DNA of 40,791 bases from DASSSQ01 sp963839285 (GTDB lineage Bacteria; Actinomycetota; Thermoleophilia; Gaiellales; Gaiellaceae). A model generated the notes under the pieces. That model was not told the origin of the DNA. It ran no database searches and saw only the letters and a list, made by a program, of their open reading frames with translations. The stretch covers positions 1-40,791 of the forward strand of contig CAWIUN010000007.1 in assembly GCA_963839285.1 (NCBI GenBank). The letters run 5' to 3'. This document shows positions 11,452 through 18,477 of this stretch, one piece after another. The position numbers were made by a program, and so were the translations under genes. The first letter of the stretch is position 1. Every line of letters starts with the position of its first letter.

Positions 11452-11973
11452 ATGACCGAATCGGACCTGCCCCTGCTCGTCGTCGTCACCGGTCCGCCCG
11501 GCGCCGGGAAGTCGATGCTTGCGCGCGCGCTCGCGGACGAGCTGGCGCTGCCCCTCGTCGCCAAGGACGACCTCAAGGAGGCGCTCTTCGACACGCTCGG
11601 CGCCCGCGACGTGGCCGAGTCGCGCCGCCTCGGCGGCGCCGCCTGGAACCTGCTCTTCCGCGTCGCGGCGGAGATCCTGCAGGCGGGCGGCTCGCTCGTC
11701 GTCGAGGGGAACTTCTCCGACCCCGGCGGCTTCGCGCGGCTGCCACCGGCCGAGGTCGTGCAGCTCCACCTCGACGCGCCGGCGGCGCTGCTGCTCGAGC
11801 GCTACCGCTCGCGCGAGCGGCATCCCGGGCACCAGACCGACGCCTACGAGCCCGAGATCCGCGCCCGGATCGAGGCAGGGGAGTGGGGACCGCTCGAGCT
11901 ACCGGGTAGGCTGATCCGGATCGTGACCGACCACCCCGTCGACGTCGCCGGGCTCGCGCGAGGCCTTCGCTGA
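11452..11973 (+). CDS. P-loop kinase (AAA_33/Zeta-toxin-like)
   Basis: A 173-residue cytoplasmic P-loop NTPase. The Walker A motif GPPGAGKS is at residues 14-21, followed by LARALADELALPLVAKDD, where the acidic pair is typical of small-molecule kinases. A strand LVVEGNFSD near 80-90 and the Arg-rich lid LLLERYRSRERHPGH near 113-127 complete the kinase plan. It likely phosphorylates a small molecule, but the substrate is not evident; chloramphenicol phosphotransferase-like and Zeta-like proteins share this layout. The sensor kinase gene follows after about 32 bases, and the two may be co-transcribed. Confidence 0.75.
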   Translation: MTESDLPLLVVVTGPPGAGKSMLARALADELALPLVAKDDLKEALFDTLGARDVAESRRLGGAAWNLLFRVAAEILQAGGSLVVEGNFSDPGGFARLPPAEVVQLHLDAPAALLLERYRSRERHPGHQTDAYEPEIRARIEAGEWGPLELPGRLIRIVTDHPVDVAGLARGLR

Positions 11974-12005
11974 GCACGCTCGACCAGCAGCGCCAGCAGG
12001 AGCGC

Positions 12006-13622
12006 ATGCGCCGGCTCGTCGAGGCGGGTATCGCCCTGTCCTCGGAGCTCTCGCTCGACGCACTCCTCCAGCACATCGCCGAGTCCGCGGCGGCGATCAC
12101 GGGCGCCCGCTACGCCGCCCTCGGCGTCGTCAACCAGGAGCGAAGCGGGCTCGAGCGCTTCCTGACGACGGGCATCGATCCGGAGACGCACGCGCGGATC
12201 GGCGACCTGCCCCAGGGGCGCGGCATCCTCGGCGCCCTGATCGCCGACGCGCGGCCGCTGCGGCTGCACGAGCTCGGCGACGACCCGCGCTCGGTCGGGT
12301 TCCCGAACCACCATCCGCCGATGCACAGCTTCCTCGGCGTCCCGATCCTGATCCGCGGCGTCCCCTGGGGGAACCTCTACCTGACCGAGAAGGACGGCGG
12401 CGACTTCACCGAGGAGGACGAGGAGCTGACGCTGCTGCTCGCCGCCCAGGCCGCGGTCGCGATCGAGAACGCCCGGCTGTACGAGTCGGCGACGCGCTGG
12501 TCGCGCCAGCTCGAGTCGCTGACCGAGATCGGCAACGCGATCGCGTCGGAGCTCGACCTGCCGCGGCTGCTGCAGCTCGTCGCCACGCGCCTGCGCGAGC
12601 TGCTCGACGCGCGGCTGGTGACGATCGCGCTGCCCACGAGCTCCGGGGCGCTGCGCGTCGACGCCGCCTCGGGCGAGGCGGCGCACGAGGCGTCCGATCT
12701 CGTGCTGACGCCGGCGTCGAAGGGCGCCCGGGTGCTCGAGCGGCGCCGCAGCGAGCGCGTCGACTCGCTGATCGACGACCCGGAGGTCGACCAGGACGCG
12801 GCGCGGAAGCTGCAGGCGGCGAGCGGCCTCTACGTCCCGCTGCTCGCGCGCGACCGCGCGATCGGCATCGTCACCGTCCACGACAAGCTCGGCGCCGACC
12901 CCCGCTTCAGCGACGCCGACCTGCGCGTCGCCGAGACCTTCGCGGCGCGGGTCGCGGTCGCGGCCGACCTCTCGACCCGCGTCGCCCGCGACGCCGTCCG
13001 CCGCGTCGTCGCCGCGCAGGAGCTCGAGCGCCGGCGGCTGGCGCGCGAGCTGCACGACGAGACCGGCCAGGCGCTGACCTCGATCCTGCTCGGGCTCAAG
13101 GGCGTCGAGGACGCGCCGTCCGAGGCGGAGCGCCAGCAGGCGGCCCGCGAGCTGCGCGAGCTCGTCGTCACGACGCTGCAGGACGTCCGCCGGCTCGCGG
13201 TCGAGCTGCGCCCGAAGGCGCTCGACGACTTCGGGCTCGTGCCGGCGCTCGAGCGCCTCGTCGAGTCGTTCGGCGAGCAGACCGGGATCGTGGTCGAGCT
13301 CGAGGCGCAGCTCGGCGAGCGGCTCTCGCCGGAGGCCGAGACGGCCCTCTACCGGATCGTGCAGGAGGCGCTCACGAACGTCGTCAAGCACGCGCGCGCC
13401 AGACATGTGAGCATCCTGCTCGTGCGGCGCGAGAAATCCGTCTCGGCGGTGATCGAGGACGACGGCCTCGGCTTCGACCCCGCCACGATCCGCGAGGAGG
13501 GCCTGGGGCTGCTCGGCATGCGCGAGCGGCTCGAGCTCGTCGACGGCCGCTTCGACGTCGAGTCGCAGCCCGGCGCGGGCACGACGATCGTGGCCGAGGT
13601 GCCGCTGGTGCTGCTGCCGTGA
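12006..13622 (+). CDS. GAF-GAF sensor histidine kinase, DevS/DosS-like
   Basis: A 538-residue soluble kinase. GAF1 (about residues 10-165) closely resembles the haem-binding GAF-A of mycobacterial DevS/DosT, including RIGDLPQGRGILGALIADA and SVGFPNHHPPMHSFLGVP, with candidate haem-ligand histidines at 102-103. GAF2 spans about 175-320. The HisKA_3 motif ELERRRLARELHDETGQAL places the phosphoacceptor at His350. The HATPase has EALTNVVKHARARH and DDGLGFDPATIREEGLGLLG. Known relatives sense O2, NO or CO and phosphorylate a NarL-type regulator. The next gene overlaps it by four bases (GTGA). ATG 12006 has GGAG three bases upstream; the frame opens earlier only with CTG. Confidence 0.88.
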   Translation: MRRLVEAGIALSSELSLDALLQHIAESAAAITGARYAALGVVNQERSGLERFLTTGIDPETHARIGDLPQGRGILGALIADARPLRLHELGDDPRSVGFPNHHPPMHSFLGVPILIRGVPWGNLYLTEKDGGDFTEEDEELTLLLAAQAAVAIENARLYESATRWSRQLESLTEIGNAIASELDLPRLLQLVATRLRELLDARLVTIALPTSSGALRVDAASGEAAHEASDLVLTPASKGARVLERRRSERVDSLIDDPEVDQDAARKLQAASGLYVPLLARDRAIGIVTVHDKLGADPRFSDADLRVAETFAARVAVAADLSTRVARDAVRRVVAAQELERRRLARELHDETGQALTSILLGLKGVEDAPSEAERQQAARELRELVVTTLQDVRRLAVELRPKALDDFGLVPALERLVESFGEQTGIVVELEAQLGERLSPEAETALYRIVQEALTNVVKHARARHVSILLVRREKSVSAVIEDDGLGFDPATIREEGLGLLGMRERLELVDGRFDVESQPGAGTTIVAEVPLVLLP

Positions 13623-14284
13623 GCGAGGACGGGACGATCCGGCTGCTGATCGTGGACGACCACGCGGTCGTGCGGACGGGCCTGAAGCTGCTGCTGAACG
13701 CCGAGGAGGAGTTCGAGGTGGTCGGCGAGGCCGGCAACGCGGAGGAGGCGGTGCTGCGCGCGAAGCTGCTGCAGCCCGACGTGCTCCTGTGCGACATCGT
13801 CATGCCCGGCCGCGGCGGGATCGAGGTCGCCGAGGAGGTGCGCGAGGTCGCGCCGGCCACGAAGGTCGTGATGCTGTCGATGCAGGACGACCCGAGCTAC
13901 GTGCGCCAGGCCTTCGCGGCCGGAGCCCACGGCTACGTGCTCAAGGAGGCGGCCGACACCGAGCTCGTCCGGGCCGTCCGCGAGGTGGCCGCGGGCGGCC
14001 GCTACGTCAACCCGGAGCTGGGCGCGCGGCTCGCGTTCGCGGAGGCGCAGGCGCAGGCGCAGGCCGAGGCCGACCCGCTCTCCGAGCGGGAGCGCGAGGT
14101 GCTGCGCCTGCTCGCGCTCGGGCACACGAACCAGGAGATCGCGAAGATGCTCTACATCTCCGTCCGCACGGCCGAGACGCACCGCGCCCACATCATGCAG
14201 AAGCTGCGCCTCGACACCCGCGCCTCGCTCGTGCGCTACGCGCTCGACCACGGGCTGCTCGAGAAGCGGGACGACGAGGGCTAG
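13619..14284 (+). CDS. NarL/LuxR-type response regulator, DevR-like
   Basis: A 221-residue regulator. The receiver domain has the acidic pocket VDDH (13-14), phosphoacceptor Asp59 in LLCDIVMPG and a conserved Lys in GYVLKEAAD. A short linker of Ala-Gln repeats (near 141-152, from a repeated gcgcag) leads to the LuxR HTH LSEREREVLRLLALGHTNQE. It starts at GTG 13619, overlapping the kinase stop, so the pair is cognate. The following genes encode stress-type proteins behind shared promoter motifs, and are candidate targets. Its stop shares a CTAG with the convergent gene at 14281. Confidence 0.9.
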   Translation: MSEDGTIRLLIVDDHAVVRTGLKLLLNAEEEFEVVGEAGNAEEAVLRAKLLQPDVLLCDIVMPGRGGIEVAEEVREVAPATKVVMLSMQDDPSYVRQAFAAGAHGYVLKEAADTELVRAVREVAAGGRYVNPELGARLAFAEAQAQAQAEADPLSEREREVLRLLALGHTNQEIAKMLYISVRTAETHRAHIMQKLRLDTRASLVRYALDHGLLEKRDDEG

Positions 14285-14589
14285 CGACTCGCGAGCGCGG
14301 GCTCGCGCACCCAGGCGTAGAGCTCGCGGGCGATCCGCGGCTCGCCGTCGGCGAGCGCCCGCCACGGCTCGAGGGCGGCGGCGACGACCGGGTGGTTGAC
14401 GAGGTCGTCGACCGTCCACTCGACCTCGGGGCCCTCGAAGACGAAGACGACCTCGTCGCTCGAGAGGAAGGCGAAGTGGCCGGCGAGCCCGACCGAGACG
14501 GGGTTGAACGGAGGCCCGTCCTCGAGCAGCGCCTCGGCCTTCGCCTGGGCGCCCGGCCGGAGCCGCGCCACGAGCACGAGCCGGCTCAC
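14281..14589 (-). CDS. Unknown small protein, paralogue of the gene at 15126
   Basis: A 102-residue protein of a family I cannot name. It is clearly related to the product of 15126-15413: both open with R-L/V-V-L-V-A-x-L-R, then LLEDGPPFNP or LLEEGPPFDP, VGL-x2-H, and FVFEG before a C-terminal helical part ending in an aromatic Tyr-x-Trp. The pattern suggests a small ferredoxin-like alpha/beta barrel. It starts at GTG 14589, four bases into the end of the OsmC-like gene (GTGA), so these two form an operon. Placement beside the two-component pair and stress genes suggests a stress role. Confidence 0.7.
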   Translation of the reverse strand: MSRLVLVARLRPGAQAKAEALLEDGPPFNPVSVGLAGHFAFLSSDEVVFVFEGPEVEWTVDDLVNHPVVAAALEPWRALADGEPRIARELYAWVREPALASR

Positions 14590-14993
14590 GAGACCGCCGC
14601 CTCCGGGGCCGCGATCCGGATCGAATGGCTGAGCGGGACGTCGAGCACCGCCGCGACGACGCAGCGGTCGCGCGCGATGTCGCCGGCGAGCGCCGCCCGC
14701 GCGTCGCCGCCGTCCGTGTGCACGAGCGCCTCGAGCTCGACGCCGACGAGCCCGTAGCGGCCGTCGCGGCGCGCGGTCAGGTGCGCGGAGGCCTCGACCT
14801 CGACGGGCCCGACCGGCAGCTCGAGCCGCCGTGCGGCTGCCGCGTACTCGGCCGCGAACCCGCCCGCGACGGCGGCGACGAGCAGCTCGGCGCCGCGCCG
14901 GCCGGGATCTCCCGACGGGCTCTCGACCACGTCCAGCAGGCCGTCCTCGGCGCGGGCCGTCGCGGTCACGCGGTAGGCCTGGAAGAGCCTCAT
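14586..14993 (-). CDS. OsmC-like protein lacking the first catalytic cysteine
   Basis: A 135-residue OsmC/Ohr-fold protein. OsmC proteins normally use two cysteines to reduce organic hydroperoxides. Here the central helix reads ELLVAAVAGGFAAEY, with Gly where the peroxidatic Cys usually sits, while the second Cys survives in RDRCVVAAVLDVPL. It may therefore have lost peroxidase activity or serve another role. The start is ATG 14993; the frame is open upstream but without homology. It is the first gene of a two-gene operon with the small unknown protein. A motif at 15022-15067 lies 28 bases upstream. Confidence 0.72.
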   Translation of the reverse strand: MRLFQAYRVTATARAEDGLLDVVESPSGDPGRRGAELLVAAVAGGFAAEYAAAARRLELPVGPVEVEASAHLTARRDGRYGLVGVELEALVHTDGGDARAALAGDIARDRCVVAAVLDVPLSHSIRIAAPEAAVS

Positions 14994-15021
14994 GGACGAA
15001 GCCTGCACAGGTGCGGTGGGT

Positions 15022-15067
15022 GACGGCATCCGCGGCGCGGCTGAGGCCGGATGCGGAGTTTCCCGCA
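15022..15067. promoter_or_regulatory. Shared bipartite motif, copy A
   Basis: Between the divergent OsmC-like operon and the paralogue at 15126. The element is GACGGCATCCG (15022-15032) and, 31 bases start to start, a palindrome-like TGCGGAGTTTCCCGCA (15052-15067) with arms TGCGG/CCGCA. The same two parts with the same 31-base offset occur at 17269-17317. GCATCCG and CGGATGC (15026-15054) could also form a hairpin. Proposed as a binding region for the adjacent response regulator; this is inference. Confidence 0.45.
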
Positions 15068-15125
15068 GCCCGAATCCGCGCGGCGGCGGATGGATCCGCC
15101 GGCGCGCCGCGGGACGATCCGCGGC

Positions 15126-15413
15126 ATGGAGCGCGTCGTCGTGGTCGCGCCTCTGCGCGAGGGCACGCGCGAGGTCGCGCGGATGCTGCTCGAGGAGGGG
15201 CCGCCGTTCGACCCCGCCGCCGTCGGCCTGCACGCGCACGAGGTGCTGCTGACCGAGCGCGAGGCGATCTTCGTCTTCGAGGGCGCGGACGCGTCGGTCG
15301 TGGTCGAGGAGCTCGTCGGCCGCGCCGAGGTCTGGCAGGCGGCGACCGCCTGGCGCGAGTGGCTCGCGGACAAGCCGCGGGTCGCCGAGAGCGCCTACGT
15401 CTGGGCGCCGTAG
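15126..15413 (+). CDS. Unknown small protein, paralogue of the gene at 14281
   Basis: A 95-residue protein beginning MERVVVVAPLREG at ATG 15126. It shares the LLEEGPPFDP, VGL-x2-H and FVFEG motifs with the product of 14281-14589 and is a divergent duplicate of it. Function unknown; the size and strand order fit a dimeric ferredoxin-like barrel. It is transcribed away from the OsmC-like operon, from the region that holds motif copy A, and ends at a hairpin facing the metal ATPase gene. Confidence 0.7.
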   Translation: MERVVVVAPLREGTREVARMLLEEGPPFDPAAVGLHAHEVLLTEREAIFVFEGADASVVVEELVGRAEVWQAATAWREWLADKPRVAESAYVWAP

Positions 15414-15431
15414 AGGCTCGGGACGAGCCTC
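15413..15431. terminator. Bidirectional hairpin between convergent genes
   Basis: GAGGCTCG (15413-15420) and CGAGCCTC (15424-15431) form a perfect 8-bp stem with a three-base loop. It sits between the stops of the small paralogue and the metal ATPase, ten bases before the latter's stop. Confidence 0.55.
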
Positions 15432-15440
15432 CAGGCGCGG

Positions 15441-17241
15441 TCAGCCGCGCAGCGCCCGCAGCGCGTTCAGGATCACCGCGACGTCGATCCCCTCCTGCAG
15501 CAGGGCGCCGTAGACCGGCGGCAGGTAGCCGAAGGCGGCGACGCCCATGCCGGCGAGCGAGAGGCCGAGCCCGACGAGGACGCTCTGGCGCGCGATCGAG
15601 AGCGAGCGACGGCCGATGGCGATCGCGTCCGCGACCCGGTCGACGCGGTCGACGAGGACGATCGCGTCCGCCGACTCCGACGAGACCGTGGCGCCGCCGG
15701 CTCCCATCGCGATCCCGACGTCCGCGAGCGCGAGCGCGGGGGCGTCGTTGATCCCGTCGCCGACCATGACCACGGGCGTCAGCTCCGGCCGGGCACGGAC
15801 CGCGCGGACGACCTCGAGCTTCTCCTCGGGGGTCTGCTCGGCGTAGACGCGGTCGACGCCGAGCTCGGCGCCGACGCGCTCGGCGACGGCGCTGCGGTCG
15901 CCCGTGACCAGCGCGACGTGGCGGATCCCGGAGGCGTGCAGGCGCGCGACGAGGCCGCCGGCGTCCTCGCGGACGCGGTCCGCGATCAGGATCGCGCCGG
16001 CCGGTGCGCCGTCGACGCCGACGTAGACGGTCGCGCCCTCGACGTGAACCTCGCCGTAGCCGCGCGCGAGCAGCCAGCCGTCGCTCCCGACCGCGACGCG
16101 GCGGCCGTCGACGACGCCCTCGACCCCGTGGCCGAAGACCTCCTCGGCCTGCCCGGGCAGGCTCAGCGAGAGCCGCCTGGACTCGGCCTCGGCGACGAGG
16201 GTCGCTGCGAGCGGGTGCGCCGAGACCCGGTCGAGCGAGGCCGCGAGCCGCAGGGCCTCGTCGGCCTCGACGCCGTTCAGCGAGACGACCCGCGTCACCT
16301 CGGGGCGGCCGAGCGTGATCGTGCCGGTCTTGTCGAGCAGGACCGTGCGCGCCTCGCCGAGCTTCTCGATCACGCCGCCGCCCTTGACGACGACGCCGGC
16401 GCGCGCCGCGCGGGAGATCCCCGAGATCAGCGCGATCGGCGCGGCCAGGATCAGCGGGCACGGGCGTCGCGACGACGAAGACGGCGAGCGCGCGCACCGA
16501 CGAGCCGGAGACGGCCCAGGCGATGCCGGCGATCGCCGCGGTCACCGGCAGGAAGATCGCCGCGTAGCGGTCGGCGAGCCGGACGAACGGGGCCCGCTCG
16601 GTCTCGGCGCCGCGCACCAGGCGCACGAGCGCCGCGTAGGCGCTCTCGGCGGCGGGCCGGATCGCAGTCACCTCGAAGGGCGGGCCGGCGTTGGCGGTGC
16701 CGCTCCGCACCTGGCCGCCGCGGTGGACGGTGACCGGCAGCGGCTCGCCGGTCAGCGCCGCCTCGTCGACGACGGCCTCGTCGGCCTCGACGAGGCCGTC
16801 GACCGGCACGACCTCGCCCGCGCGGACGAGGACGACGTCGCCCGGGACGACCTCGTCGACCGGCACCTCCTCGAGCGAGTCGCCGACGCGCCGGAACGCG
16901 AACCTCGGCGCCCGCTCGACCAGGGCGGTCAGCTCACGCCGGGCGCGCCGGCCCGCCGAGGCCTCGAGCGCGTTGCCGCCGGCGAGCATCAGCGCGACGA
17001 CGGCGCCCGCGAGGTACTCGCCGAGGGCGAGCGCGCCCGCCATCGAGACGAGCGCGATCGCGTCGACGCCGACGTCCCGGCGCAGCAGCGAGCGCAGCAC
17101 CGACCAGGTCAGCGGGACGAGCAGCATCGCGATCGTCGCCGCCCAGGCGACGTGCGCCGGGCCGTCGATCCCGAGCAGGTGCAGCACGCCGCCGAGGACG
17201 ACGCCGACGAGAGCCGCCAGGGCGAGCAGCCGTTCGATCAT
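15441..17241 (-). CDS. CPx-type (P1B) heavy-metal ATPase, one frameshift as sequenced
   Basis: A roughly 599-residue membrane ATPase from ATG 17241, with no N-terminal HMA domain. In order it shows N-terminal membrane helices, actuator motif ALTGEPLPV, the CPx helix, DKTGTITLGRPE, the SAHPL motif typical of P1B pumps, MVGDGINDAPALALADVG and two C-terminal helices. An extra base at about 16461 falls inside the Thr-Pro-Cys-Pro-Leu codons; removing it joins FVVATPCPL to ILAAPIALISGISRAARAG. I take it as an assembly error. The TPC motif and lack of a metal-binding tail do not fix the metal. A motif like that at 15022 lies upstream, suggesting co-regulation with the OsmC-like operon. Confidence 0.85.
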
Positions 17242-17268
17242 CGCCTGATCGTCGTCGCGGCCGGGCGA

Positions 17269-17317
17269 GACGGCATCCGGGCGGCCACGGACGGCGGAGG
17301 CGGATCTTTCCGATGCA
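17269..17317. promoter_or_regulatory. Shared bipartite motif, copy B
   Basis: GACGGCATCCG (17269-17279) and GCGGATCTTTCCGATGCA (17300-17317), 31 bases apart start to start, exactly as in copy A. It lies between the divergent metal ATPase and PRC-barrel genes. The first half ends 28 bases upstream of the ATPase start codon, the same distance as in copy A. Confidence 0.45.
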
Positions 17318-17405
17318 TCAACTCCGCCCCGGCGGGGAAGGGGATTCGCGTCCCGGCGCGACCGCCGCACGGCCTGCGGCAGCCGTCAACGACACAGGAG
17401 GTGCG

Positions 17406-18306
17406 ATGCAGCCCGTCGCGACCCGTGAACGCGTCTTCCGCCGCGGCAGCGGCGTGCTCGACTACTGGCTGGCCCACTCCGAGGGATTCGCGGTCGAGCC
17501 CGCGCTGCTCGGCAACGCCAGGGTCGAGGCCGTGATCCGCAGCCCGCCCGCGACGGCGGCCGACGCGATCGTCGTCCGCTCGGGGCTGCTCGGCCGCCGC
17601 CGCACGGTCGCCGCCGGAGCCGTCGCCGCCGTCGACCCGGCCGCCCGCGTCCTCGTGCTCGACCGCCGCCGGCGGCTCGCCGGGTCGGCCGTCGGGCGAC
17701 GCGGCCCGAATCCGTCGAGCCGGCTCGGCCCGGGCGCCCGCGCGACGCTCGCGGCCGCTACGCCGGGCCTCGTCCGGGTTGGCCCGCGCCTGGGCCGGGC
17801 CGCACGCAGCGCGGCGACCGCGCTCGCCGCGGCCTCGCCTGGACGGCCCCGCGACTCCGCGCGGCGGGCAACACCACGGCGACCGCTTTCCGCGACGGGC
17901 GATCGCCTGGACCGGCCCGCGGCTCCAGCAGGCGGCCGCGCCGCGGCGGACGCCTTCCGCGCGGCCGCCGCCTGGACCGGCCCGCGGCTCCACGCCGCCG
18001 GCCGCGCCACGGCCGACGGCTTCCGCGCGGCGGTCGCCTGGACGGCTCCACGGCTCGACGCAGGCGGCCGCGCCGCTGCGACCGTCGTCCGCGCGGCCCT
18101 TGCCTGGACGGGCCGGCACGCACGCACGGCAGGAGAAACGATCGCGGCAGCCGCCCGGGCGACCGGGGAGCTGGGCGGAACCGCGCCTGCTGGCGGCCGG
18201 CCGCAGTGCCCGGGCGACGGCGAAGGGCTCCTCGAGGTCGCTCCGCTCCCGGCTGCAGACAGCCGGCCGGAGCGATCGCCACGTGACAGTTCGTCACAAG
18301 GACTGA
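17406..18306 (+). CDS. PRC-barrel-like protein with 22-residue amphipathic repeats, several indels
   Basis: Starts at ATG 17406 behind a strong AGGAGG. Residues 1 to about 85 (from RERVFRRGSGVLDYWLAHSE to ARVLVLDRRR) look like a PRC-barrel-type domain. The rest is a degenerate tandem repeat of about 22 residues, AWTGPRLHAAGRATADGFRA and variants, seen at least five times between about 17770 and 18240. These repeats would form long amphipathic helices, perhaps membrane-associated. The repeats continue across three frames, so about four indels (near 17830, 17895, 17945 and 18170) are needed to read it through; they could be assembly errors in repetitive DNA. The last seven codons, ending at TGA 18306, contain a copy of the GTGAC palindrome. 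Function unknown. Confidence 0.55.
18283..18297. repeat. Dispersed palindrome at the 3' end of the PRC gene
   Basis: GTGACAGTTCGTCAC, the reverse complement of the copy at 18369. It encodes the last residues of the PRC protein and lies nine bases before its stop. Confidence 0.65.
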
Positions 18307-18368
18307 ACCCCGGCCGCGGGGCCGCGCGCGACCGCAGCCCCCGCTCGCGTCGCACGATTCCGGCCCAT

Positions 18369-18383
18369 GTGACGAACTGTCAC
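18369..18383. repeat. Dispersed palindrome, intergenic copy
   Basis: GTGACGAACTGTCAC, inverted with respect to the copy 86 bases upstream. It lies in the 171-base gap between the convergent PRC and GNAT-synthetase genes. That gap otherwise holds a small palindrome CCCCGGCCGCGGGG (about 18308-18321) and no gene I can support. Confidence 0.65.
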
Positions 18384-18477
18384 AAGCGCGCTCTCCGCAC
18401 CGTCGCGCTTCGGCGGTCTCCGTCTTTCTCCGGCCTACCGGCGGCGCCCCGGCGTGGCGTCGAGCCGCGGCGCGCCG

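Noticed and set aside
17238..18355. Long minus-strand frames opposite the PRC gene
   Set aside because: They are Arg/Pro-rich shadows without motifs, while the plus strand has a strong AGGAGG and recognisable domains.
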